A stretch of DNA of 64,000 nt, taken from NCBI GenBank assembly GCA_050012855.1, contig JBEKGJ010000005.1, forward strand, positions 62,001 to 126,000, in the 5' to 3' direction. Source of the DNA: JAJXZJ01 sp050012855. GTDB lineage: Bacteria; Verrucomicrobiota; Verrucomicrobiia; Limisphaerales; J093. Under the pieces are notes generated by a model. The model had not been told where the DNA came from and did no database searches. It was given only the letters and a program-made list of their open reading frames with translations. Position 1 is the stretch's first letter; every line of letters starts with the position of its first letter. Positions 1-7,827 of the stretch are shown here, one piece after another. The position numbers and the translations under genes are program-made.

Positions 1-19
1 TTGGCAGGGAGCGTTGTCG

Positions 20-2497
20 CTATTTCACCCGCCATTCGAGGATGCCGCCCGAGAAATCCGGCTGAAGCTGGACCGCGAGGCGCAACGCCTTGGTTTCCAC
101 CGGCGCGAACTCAGTCCGGTTGAATGCATCCCGCGCGTTACCGAAGGACCCGGTTGCGGCGACGGGCTTCCAGTCGTTGCCGTCCTGGTACAAAACCTGC
201 CAGCTCTGCGGCACGCGGCACTGTCCCGCGCCGGTGTCGTCGAACCAATAGACCTCCACGGCCGACACCTTCTGCTTCTTCGCGAAATCGTATTGCACCC
301 ACTCTTGCGAACCGCGGTGGTCCCACCAGGTGAACCGCGGGATGAGGTGATCGTTCGAGTTCATCGGTTCGAGGCCGTCGCCCAGCGCTTCGACGGTGTC
401 GCTGTCGCTGCAATGCGAGGCGCTGGCCTTGTAGGCGGACGGCTTGGGTTTCGGCGGGGCGACCCATTCGTGCGCGTCCGCCGCCGGGCTCACGGTGGGG
501 AAGGCGGAGATGCGCAGCCGCGCCGCGCCCATTGGCACCAGCGTGATCCGCTCGACCCGCTCGGTGGACTTCGCGGGGCTGGCTTGGAGCAAGCCGGCCA
601 CGTCCAACCGATCCACCTGCCAGCCGGGAATCCGGCGGGCCGGCACGTTCAGCCGGATCGGCGCCGCGTCCGGCGTGAACGGTTGCGCGGCCAGCGGACC
701 CTGGCGGTGGATGACCTTGATCGTTTTGGCCGGGTCCGTGCCGGCAAGATCGAGACCGTAATTCCAGGGCGAATCCGGGAAGACCTCCCACTCGGGCCAG
801 GTCGGGTTGTTGCCGTAGCGCTGCCAGCGTTCCTTGATCGCCAGCGCGAAGCTCAACGGTCCGTAATTCACCGACACGGCCCCTTTGTTCTTCGCCCACG
901 TTGTGACCGTGACCCGCATCGGCAGGCGCAGGGTGACGGTGTCGCCGTCCTTCCACTGCCGGTTTACGACCAGGAAAGAAAGCGGCCGGGCCGTAGCGCG
1001 CTCGACCTTGCCATTGACTTTGAGGCTGGCGCCGTCGGACCACCGCGGCACGCGGAGGTAAAGCGGGAAAGCAACCGGGTTTGGTACCGCAACCTTGAGC
1101 GTGATCGTGTCGCTGAAGGGATAGTCCGTCGTCTCGGTGACCTTCACCGTCGTGCCGTCGCCCACGCGGGCGCTGACTTCGCTGGCGGCGTAGAGCGAGG
1201 CGCAGAGGCCGTTGTCCGGCGTGGCCAGCCAGAGTTCCTCGGCGTAATAGGGCCAGCCGTGCGACACGTTGTGCTGGCAGCAGCGGTACACCTCGAATGG
1301 GCTGTAGGAAAACATCGTGCCTCCGTTTTCCACGTCAGGCGATTTGTTGTTGCGATCGAGCTGAACCTGGTTTGCGCAGGTGAGGTAGTGAAGCCCCTTC
1401 TGATCCGGCGTCATCGCGGCCGGCAGGCTGTTGAAGGCGATGTCCTCGCAGCGGTCGGCCCAGAGCGGATTGCCCGTGATTTTGGTCAGCATCTGGAAGC
1501 TGTGCATGAATTCGACGATGCCGCAGGTCTCGAAGCCGCCTCGCGGGTCCACGAAGCCGGGACGCGCGTTTTCGTCGGCCACAAACCCGCCGCCGGGGAA
1601 CTGGCCGTAGGTGCCCATGGCCGTCTGATAATTGCGCTCCGCCGATTCGAGGTCCTTCGCGTCGCGGGACTGCGGCCAGAAGACGGTGCCGGCGCGGAAG
1701 CCCTGGGAGAAATTGACGTTGTGCCAGTTGATCTCGCCGCGGTCCCAATGCTGCATGTGCTCGTGCATCTTGCGGGCGAGTTCGAGCAGCCAGGGCTCGC
1801 CGGTGCGATTGTAGAGCCAGTGGCAGCTCTCGATGTTGTCGCCCATCCGAATCTTCGGCCAGTAACCTGCGCCGAACGCGGAGGGCAGAAGCTGGTTCTC
1901 CCACTGAAAATAGTGCGTCATGAACGGCAGCACCCGCGGGTCGCCGGTGGCTTCATAAAACGACTGCAGCACGTTAAGCATCACCATGTGCGGCCAGAGA
2001 TCCGGCTTGCCGTCCAGGGAGGTGAGCAGATCGCGCGGACCGAACCAGCCGTCCGCGCGCTGGGAGGAGAGCACCGGCTCGATCCACTGGCGCGCCTCGG
2101 CGGTGACGGCCGGGTCCTTGAGGACGTAGCCAAGGTCCCCGAAACCCTTGAGCCAGTAAGGCAGCTCTTCCCAGCCGCGTTCGCCCTTGCCTTCGCGGTT
2201 GCCCCAGGCGCTCTTGTCGAAGCGCAGCCAGGGGGAGATTTCCTTGAGGCGACCAGTCATGCCGGCCTTCTCGAGTTCCAGTTGATGGCGCAGCCAGCCT
2301 TGGGGCGCGATGCTGCCGATCGGCAGCTTGATGAACGGGCTGGGTGACAACGGCGCCCGGTTGGACACATAAAAACGACTGCTCGTGGTCACGGCGGGTT
2401 GATCGGTCACGGTGACGGCGGCCTGCCCGGCCAGACCGGCCAGCAGGGTTCCAACCGCAGCACATCGTCGCAAGGAAGTCGGCAGATTCATGGTCAT
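20..2497 (-). CDS. Secreted glycoside hydrolase, GH127 family (beta-L-arabinofuranosidase-like)
   Basis: The 825-residue product starts with a signal peptide (MNLPTSLRRCAAVGTLLAGL, cleaved near GQAA), so it acts outside the cytoplasm. The body matches the GH127 (alpha/alpha)6-barrel fold. The characteristic zinc and nucleophile cysteines are visible: an E-T-C triplet near residues 323-325 and a C-C pair in YRCCQHN near 406-407. In characterised GH127 enzymes these are the Zn ligands and the cysteine nucleophile. The C-terminal 130 residues look like a discoidin-type sugar-binding module (HRGSQEWVQYDF, WQVLYQDG). GH127 members release L-arabinofuranose from arabinan or hydroxyproline glycans; the exact substrate is inferred. 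Starts at 2497 and 2491 are both possible, and no strong Shine-Dalgarno sequence is visible. Confidence 0.88.
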   Translation of the reverse strand: MTMNLPTSLRRCAAVGTLLAGLAGQAAVTVTDQPAVTTSSRFYVSNRAPLSPSPFIKLPIGSIAPQGWLRHQLELEKAGMTGRLKEISPWLRFDKSAWGNREGKGERGWEELPYWLKGFGDLGYVLKDPAVTAEARQWIEPVLSSQRADGWFGPRDLLTSLDGKPDLWPHMVMLNVLQSFYEATGDPRVLPFMTHYFQWENQLLPSAFGAGYWPKIRMGDNIESCHWLYNRTGEPWLLELARKMHEHMQHWDRGEINWHNVNFSQGFRAGTVFWPQSRDAKDLESAERNYQTAMGTYGQFPGGGFVADENARPGFVDPRGGFETCGIVEFMHSFQMLTKITGNPLWADRCEDIAFNSLPAAMTPDQKGLHYLTCANQVQLDRNNKSPDVENGGTMFSYSPFEVYRCCQHNVSHGWPYYAEELWLATPDNGLCASLYAASEVSARVGDGTTVKVTETTDYPFSDTITLKVAVPNPVAFPLYLRVPRWSDGASLKVNGKVERATARPLSFLVVNRQWKDGDTVTLRLPMRVTVTTWAKNKGAVSVNYGPLSFALAIKERWQRYGNNPTWPEWEVFPDSPWNYGLDLAGTDPAKTIKVIHRQGPLAAQPFTPDAAPIRLNVPARRIPGWQVDRLDVAGLLQASPAKSTERVERITLVPMGAARLRISAFPTVSPAADAHEWVAPPKPKPSAYKASASHCSDSDTVEALGDGLEPMNSNDHLIPRFTWWDHRGSQEWVQYDFAKKQKVSAVEVYWFDDTGAGQCRVPQSWQVLYQDGNDWKPVAATGSFGNARDAFNRTEFAPVETKALRLAVQLQPDFSGGILEWRVK

Positions 2498-2630
2498 GGT
2501 CGCCGGTGGGGCGGGGCCGCGCAACCGGCGGAGTTGCTTGGGAGCGTGGGAAACTCCGGCCCGCTTGGCAAGCGATTCCGCCGTAGCGGCGGGTCGGCAG
2601 ACCGCCGCACTTTCGCATTTTCGTTCAGAT

Positions 2631-2657
2631 GGCGGCGCTCTACCGAGCCGCCGCTAC
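2631..2657. repeat. Short palindromic intergenic repeat (copy 1 of 2)
   Basis: The arms GGCGGCGCTC and GAGCCGCCGC flank a TACC loop. A near-identical copy lies at 34307-34333, with TTCC in the loop. Both sit in gene-free DNA next to coding ends. It resembles the REP-like palindromes common in high-GC genomes. Confidence 0.7.
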
Positions 2658-2717
2658 GGCGGGGCGCCGACGTAGCAGCGCGCTAACTGTCCACCCAGCG
2701 GTCGAGCAGCCACCGAG

Positions 2718-2775
2718 AACGGGGTCTCCGGCGGGCCGCCGGAGACGGCAGGCGAGCCGCCCGCGCTCCCCCCCG
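2718..2775. repeat. Dispersed intergenic repeat (copy 1 of 2)
   Basis: This GC-rich block contains the inverted pair GTCTCCGGCG/CGCCGGAGAC followed by CAGGCGAGCCGCCCGCGCTC. A copy with only a few substitutions occurs at 31103-31156. It lies in the 380-bp divergent spacer between the GH127 gene and the FG-GAP gene and may affect mRNA structure for either. Confidence 0.7.
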
Positions 2776-2881
2776 ATTCCGGGCCAAAAAGTCCGCCCGG
2801 CGGTGCGGGCGAGCGGGAGGCGTGGACAAGCCGCGCGTTTGCTGGCACAGTCAGCGCCAGTTCGCGAGTCCATCAAACGAC

Positions 2882-5209
2882 ATGCACATGCTTTTCCCGT
2901 CGTTCCGCGCCACGCTCGTGGCGGCCGGCCTGCTTTCGTTCACGACCCTTCTGCCAAGGTGCGGCGCCGACCCCACCAACCGCTTCGGCTTCGCCGGCCC
3001 GGAAATATTCCCGGTGGACAACTTCATCACCGAGCTGCGGGCCGCCGATTTTGACGGGGACGGCCGGCTTGACCTTGTGGTGGTCAATAACGCGCGCTCG
3101 AAGCTGAACCTCCTTTACAACCAGACCGGCAAGACCAACGCCCCCGCGACCTCCGCCGTGAAGCGCGAGTTGAACGAGCTGCCGCCCGACGCCCGGTTCC
3201 GCATCGAGTCCATCGCCTCGGAGAAACGCATCTCGGCGTTGGTGGTGGCCGACCTCAACGGCGACGGCCGGCCCGACCTGGCGTATTTCGGCGAACCCAA
3301 GGAACTCGTCGTGCAGTTCAACCAGGGAACCAACGGCTGGAGCGCGCCCAAACGCTGGCCGCTCGAGGACGGCCTCCTCGACCCCAACGCTCTTGCCAGT
3401 GGCGACCTCAATGGCGATGGACGCCAGGACCTGGTCTTGCTGGGCGAGAAGGCGGTCTATTTCCTCGCGCAGAAGGCCGACCATACGCTGTCCGAACCCG
3501 AGCGGATTCCGTACAGCGGCGTGGTCAAGGCCGTGCAAATCCTTGATGTGGACGGCGACGGCCGGCAGGACCTGTTGCTCGTCAACTGGGAGGACACGAA
3601 CCCGTTCCGCTTGCGACTGCAAAACGCCGCCGGCCAGCTCGGTCCGGAAATCCACTTCGCGCTGCCGGCCATCCGCTCCTACCTCGCCGATGACTTGAAC
3701 GGCGACCACAAGGCCGAGATTGTCACCATCGCCCAGAAATCCGGGCGGGCGCAGGTCTGGAGTTTCGTCCAAAAGCCGGCCGAGCCGCTGGGGGGCGGAT
3801 TTGCCCAGGGCCAGTTTCAGATGCTGCCGCTCAACAAGACGACGAAAAACCGTCGCGGCATCGTGTGGAGCGACTTGAACGGGGACGGCCGGCCGGACCT
3901 GTTGGTGGCGGAACCCGACAGCGGCCAGCTCACGCTTTATCTTCAACAGGCGGACGGTTCGCTGGCGGCGCCCAGGACTTTTCCCACGTTCACCGGCGTG
4001 GCCGAACTGGCGGTGGCGGATTGGGATGGCGATGGCGTGCCGGAGATCTTCGCGCTCAGCCAGGACGAACGGCAGTTGGGGGTGACCCGGCTCGACGCCA
4101 ACGGCCGCATCGCCTTTCCCACAATCCTGCCCACCGATGGGCGGCCGTTGACGATGGCCGTCGGTCCGCTGCGGCCGCAGGCGAAGCCGACCCTCGTGGT
4201 GATCACGGACCAGGACGGCAAGCGGGAATTGCTCCTTCGCACGGCGGATGGCAAGACCACGCGGCAGAAGCTAAGCGAGAGCTTCAAGGCGAATCCCAGC
4301 GGCATGCTCATGCACGATGCCAACCAGGACGGTCTGGCCGATCTCGTCGTTTTGATCCCTTACGAGAAGCTCAAGGTGCTCCTGCAGGTGGACGACAAGC
4401 CGTTCGACGAGCAGGACGTGACGCCGCCGGGCGGCAACGCCGAGCAACCGTGGGTGAGCACCGCGGATGTGGATGGCGACGGGAAACCCGAACTTTTGCT
4501 GGCCCAGAAGAACTTCCTGCGCGCCGCAGTGCTTGAGCGGGAGGCGCCGGTGGACGGTTCCACCAACAAGCCCGCCTGGACCTTCAAAGTGAAGGAGCAA
4601 ATCAACGGCGTCTCCAGCAGTTCCCGCATCGTCGGCGCCGCGGCGTTGAGCGACGGCACCAACACCGTGCCGAGCCTCTTTCTGCTCGATGCCGAGCGCA
4701 AGGGGGTCACGCTCTGCCGGCGCGATGCCGCGGGCGTGTGGCAGGCGGTGCGGACGGTGACGCTGCCGGTTTCCGATTTCACCGCCTTGCAGGCCGTGAG
4801 CCTGGGCGGCACCAATGCCAACGCGGTGGCCTTCCTCGGCCTTAACGGGGTGGCCTGGCTGGCGTTGGCCGGTTCGGTGTGGGATTTGCAGGCGCTGGAC
4901 GAATACGAAACGCCCGTGAAGGACGGGTTCCTGCACGACGTCATCTCGGGCGAATTGGAGCCCGGCGGCCGCAAGGCCCTGGTCTTCCTCGAAACCGGCC
5001 GGAATTACCTCGACCTCGTGGCGTTCGACCCGCCGCACCGGCTGGTGCCGGGCACCCGCTGGCAGGTGTTCGAGGAACGCACCTTCCGCAACCGCCGCTC
5101 CGACATCGCCGAGCCGCGCGAGGCGCTGATCGGCGATTTCACCGGGGACGGCCGCAACGACCTGGTCGTGCTGGTGCATGACCGCATCCTGCTCTATCCG
5201 CAGGAGTAG
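2882..5209 (+). CDS. Exported FG-GAP/VCBS repeat protein
   Basis: The 775-residue protein starts MHMLFPSFRATLVAAGLL, a signal peptide, so export is expected. At least ten calcium-binding-like FG-GAP motifs follow, for example DFDGDGRLDLVVVNN, DLNGDGRPDLAYF, DVDGDGRQDLLLVN, DWDGDGVPEIFAL, DVDGDGKPELLLA and, near the C-terminus, DFTGDGRNDLVVLV. They are spread over the whole length and should form one or two integrin-like beta-propellers. No catalytic domain is recognised. Proteins of this type are usually cell-surface or extracellular binding proteins. An in-frame start at 2822 would add 20 residues ahead of the signal peptide, so 2882 is preferred. Confidence 0.85.
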   Translation: MHMLFPSFRATLVAAGLLSFTTLLPRCGADPTNRFGFAGPEIFPVDNFITELRAADFDGDGRLDLVVVNNARSKLNLLYNQTGKTNAPATSAVKRELNELPPDARFRIESIASEKRISALVVADLNGDGRPDLAYFGEPKELVVQFNQGTNGWSAPKRWPLEDGLLDPNALASGDLNGDGRQDLVLLGEKAVYFLAQKADHTLSEPERIPYSGVVKAVQILDVDGDGRQDLLLVNWEDTNPFRLRLQNAAGQLGPEIHFALPAIRSYLADDLNGDHKAEIVTIAQKSGRAQVWSFVQKPAEPLGGGFAQGQFQMLPLNKTTKNRRGIVWSDLNGDGRPDLLVAEPDSGQLTLYLQQADGSLAAPRTFPTFTGVAELAVADWDGDGVPEIFALSQDERQLGVTRLDANGRIAFPTILPTDGRPLTMAVGPLRPQAKPTLVVITDQDGKRELLLRTADGKTTRQKLSESFKANPSGMLMHDANQDGLADLVVLIPYEKLKVLLQVDDKPFDEQDVTPPGGNAEQPWVSTADVDGDGKPELLLAQKNFLRAAVLEREAPVDGSTNKPAWTFKVKEQINGVSSSSRIVGAAALSDGTNTVPSLFLLDAERKGVTLCRRDAAGVWQAVRTVTLPVSDFTALQAVSLGGTNANAVAFLGLNGVAWLALAGSVWDLQALDEYETPVKDGFLHDVISGELEPGGRKALVFLETGRNYLDLVAFDPPHRLVPGTRWQVFEERTFRNRRSDIAEPREALIGDFTGDGRNDLVVLVHDRILLYPQE

Positions 5210-5334
5210 TCGGGCGGCGGCGGCGTGGAGCGGTTCAGCGGAGCGCGCTGTTCACCACGCGCTCGGCGATTTTCTTGCCTTTGACTTTGAGGTCCAGCGC
5301 TTACCGCTGGAGTGTGCTGGATTTGCTGTTTCCA

Positions 5335-5411
5335 GGAGCGCGGCTGTGCGCGAAGCGTCAGCCGCAGCAGGCAGAAAACGCTGCGGCTGGTTTCCGACAC
5401 AGCCGCGCTCC
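5335..5411. repeat. Nested inverted repeat in a convergent spacer
   Basis: The outer arms GGAGCGCGGCTGTG (5335-5348) and CACAGCCGCGCTCC (5398-5411) are perfect 14-bp complements. Inner arms CAGCCGCAG (5359-5367) and CTGCGGCTG (5381-5389) pair as well. It lies between two convergent genes (FG-GAP protein and beta-helix protein) and could form a long hairpin on either transcript. A bidirectional terminator or a dispersed palindromic element would both fit, although there is no T-tract for intrinsic termination. Confidence 0.7.
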
Positions 5412-5458
5412 ATTCAAATTGAATTTCCCCCGGTTAGACCGTGGGTGCGGAGACTAAG

Positions 5459-7468
5459 TTACTGCTTGATGCGGAAGAACGCGGACGGGTTGGTCATGGG
5501 CAGCGTGACCGTCCGGTTCGGCGTATTCGTTGCGGTCTGCCAGGCTGCGTCGTTGAGGCTCGCTTTCAGTTGAACGGTGAAGGGGCTCGTGCCGCCGGTC
5601 CAGGTCAGGACCACGTTGCCATTGCTGAGGGTCACCGGACCAAACTGAATCTGGGGAGAATAGACAATCGTCGCCGGATTCGAGAACGGACTCGTCATGA
5701 CCACGGCGGCATTGGTGCTCACGTAGTTCGCCGTGATGGTGATCAGGCTGCCCTTGGTGTCCAGGGCGCTGATGTCGAAATCGAAATAGCCGGGCCGGTT
5801 GTCGCGGTCGCCCGGACCATTGTCCGCGAACGAGCCAATGTAGGTCCGGCCCTGGACGAAGCCGAAGGGCAGGTCGGTCAGTCCGGCGGCCTGTCCATTG
5901 GTGATGCCCACGGTGTCGGCGGCATAGAGGTCAATGACGGTGGTGGGCCAGCCGTTGGTGTCGGCGAGCGGGACGGTCCCGACCAGCCGGCTGGCGGTGG
6001 TGTTGTTGGTATCGAGCACGGGATTGACGCCCTGGGTGGAGTCCAACAGCACCGGCATGTAGAAATCGGTCAGGAAGTTGTCGCCCCCGTTCATCTTGTC
6101 GGGACTGACTGGGGCCGGGAAGTTGTCAATCAGGCTGTTTCCACGCAGGGAGATGATGCCGTTGACGCTGACCTCATCGTAGAAGTTGAGCGTGGACGCG
6201 TCCGTGAAACCCGAGGCGGGGAACAAGGACGGCGGCCAGTTGTTGACGATGAAGTTGCCCTCCACGCCATCGCTAATCCCGTCGAAGTTCGATCCGATCC
6301 GGTATTGCGCGCTGCCGCTCGAGGCGTTGATGGCCGGCACGCCGTTGGTGAAGTAGGTCGTCCCGTCAATGCCGACGCCGATGTAATTGCCGGCGATGAC
6401 GATGTTGGTGCCGGGGTTGTTCCCGTAGAACTCGATGGTGTGGTCGTAGCCGTTCATGGAGGCGGGAACGGTGCCGACGATCACGTTCCGCTCGTTGGCG
6501 TCATTCACGCCGTCGCCGTCCGTGCCGATGACGGTGTTGTTGCCGGCGCGCCCGATCTCGATCGCCCCTTCATATTGAAAATCGCCGGTCCAGATGAGAT
6601 TGCCCCCGCTGTCGGTGGGAAAGGCGACGTTGTACTCGGTGACCCCATCCGGCAGGACGCCGATGAAGTTGCCGGAGATGCGGGTCCCGTTTCCCTCGAT
6701 GATGATGGGGATGGCGGTCTGGACGATCACATTGAATTCGGCGGGCGCGTTGGTGGATGACTTGCCCACGCCGATGGTGACGTTATCCACGGTGACCTGG
6801 TTCTGTCCGTTGGCGTCGCGCCATCGGAATCCGGTGACGGCGTAGGTGCTCCCGGAGAGGGTGTGGCCATCGGGGGCGACGCCGAACCAGCATCCGTTGA
6901 TGTGCCCGCCGGTGGGCGTGCCCTGGTCGTCGCAGCCGAAGGCGATGCCGTAATCGTTATTGCCGGTTCCCTGGTTGTTATCGAAGCCCGGCGGCACGCC
7001 CAGCAGGGAAAGGCCCCGGACGGTGACATTGGTGCCGCGCACCACTCCGAGGATCGCATACTCGCTATCGCCGTAACCGGCGTTGTTGTCGTCCGGCCAG
7101 AGGTTCATGGAGGTGAAATTGCCGTTGCGGGCGTCGAGTACGATCATGAGCTTCGCCGAGTTGGGCGCCAGGATGCCGTTCGAGTTGGGCGCCGCCCCCG
7201 GCTGGCTGTAACCGTCAATGGTCACGTTGTTGTTGGTGATCAGCGGGTAGCCCCCCGCCGGGTTCTGGATGAAAAACGGACCGGTGCCGGGGAGGTTGAA
7301 CTGGATCTGGTCCCCGTCATGAACGCTGTTCAGCGCCATGAGCAGCGAGGTCTTGCCCGCGCCGGGCGACACGTTGTCAATCGTGTTGACGGTGATCGTG
7401 GCGGCTTGCGCGAGGAAGGCCGCGGCGGACAGGCCGAGGACCCAGCAGGGAAACGAGTTTGGTTTCAT
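5459..7468 (-). CDS. Exported right-handed beta-helix repeat protein
   Basis: The 669-residue protein begins MKPNSFPCWVLGLSAAAFLA, a signal peptide. The next part resembles the start of many secreted parallel beta-helix proteins (ITVNTIDNVSPGAGKTSLLM, IQFNLPGTGPFFIQNPAGGY, NNNVTIDGYSQPGAAPN). Regularly spaced N-rich turns continue to about residue 470 (NVTVRGLSLLG, NTVIGTDGDGVNDANERNVI, NIVIAGNYIGVGIDGT). The last 60 residues are a separate beta-rich module ending NPSAFFRIKQ, similar to the ends of two other exported proteins here. No catalytic motif was recognised. A surface or adhesin-like role is inferred. Confidence 0.75.
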   Translation of the reverse strand: MKPNSFPCWVLGLSAAAFLAQAATITVNTIDNVSPGAGKTSLLMALNSVHDGDQIQFNLPGTGPFFIQNPAGGYPLITNNNVTIDGYSQPGAAPNSNGILAPNSAKLMIVLDARNGNFTSMNLWPDDNNAGYGDSEYAILGVVRGTNVTVRGLSLLGVPPGFDNNQGTGNNDYGIAFGCDDQGTPTGGHINGCWFGVAPDGHTLSGSTYAVTGFRWRDANGQNQVTVDNVTIGVGKSSTNAPAEFNVIVQTAIPIIIEGNGTRISGNFIGVLPDGVTEYNVAFPTDSGGNLIWTGDFQYEGAIEIGRAGNNTVIGTDGDGVNDANERNVIVGTVPASMNGYDHTIEFYGNNPGTNIVIAGNYIGVGIDGTTYFTNGVPAINASSGSAQYRIGSNFDGISDGVEGNFIVNNWPPSLFPASGFTDASTLNFYDEVSVNGIISLRGNSLIDNFPAPVSPDKMNGGDNFLTDFYMPVLLDSTQGVNPVLDTNNTTASRLVGTVPLADTNGWPTTVIDLYAADTVGITNGQAAGLTDLPFGFVQGRTYIGSFADNGPGDRDNRPGYFDFDISALDTKGSLITITANYVSTNAAVVMTSPFSNPATIVYSPQIQFGPVTLSNGNVVLTWTGGTSPFTVQLKASLNDAAWQTATNTPNRTVTLPMTNPSAFFRIKQ

Positions 7469-7571
7469 AAGACGTTTGCTTCGAGCGACATGAATGATTA
7501 GTTATCCTTTAATGGTACATAACTGTGGAGTGCTTGTCAAGCCGGCGATGCGGGGTTTCCCAGTTTAAAAT

Positions 7572-7640
7572 GGGAACCGCGCCCGCCTCGGGCGCAGCCA
7601 ACGGCGCCCTCGCCGTCGGCACGGCGGGCTTCGCCGACTT
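7572..7640. repeat. Dispersed GC-rich repeat, 'GCGCCCG-TCTCGGGCGCAGCC' family
   Basis: A diverged copy of a repeat family whose core is GGGAGCGCGCCCGTCTCGGG followed by CGCAGCCGCCGGCGTCCCGC. Other copies lie at 24247-24300, 28117-28162, 28209-28270, 30919-30960 and 31035-31089. All copies are in gene-free DNA and contain GC-rich inverted pairs. This one lies in the 359-bp divergent spacer between the beta-helix and leucine-rich-repeat genes, where no other feature is evident. Confidence 0.6.
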
Positions 7641-7827
7641 GCTGCCTTCAGCCTGGCCGGCAGAAGTGAGGATGATTCCCATTAATTTGGCCTGAGATAT
7701 GCTTGTTTTTAGACTCCAGCATCGCAAACGGTTGATGAATGTCTCTTGTGGGCGGACCTGGTGATTTTATTAAGCGTCCGCTGGCATGAAGGTCGTTGGT
7801 TCGCATCAGTTTAACCGGCCGGAAATC

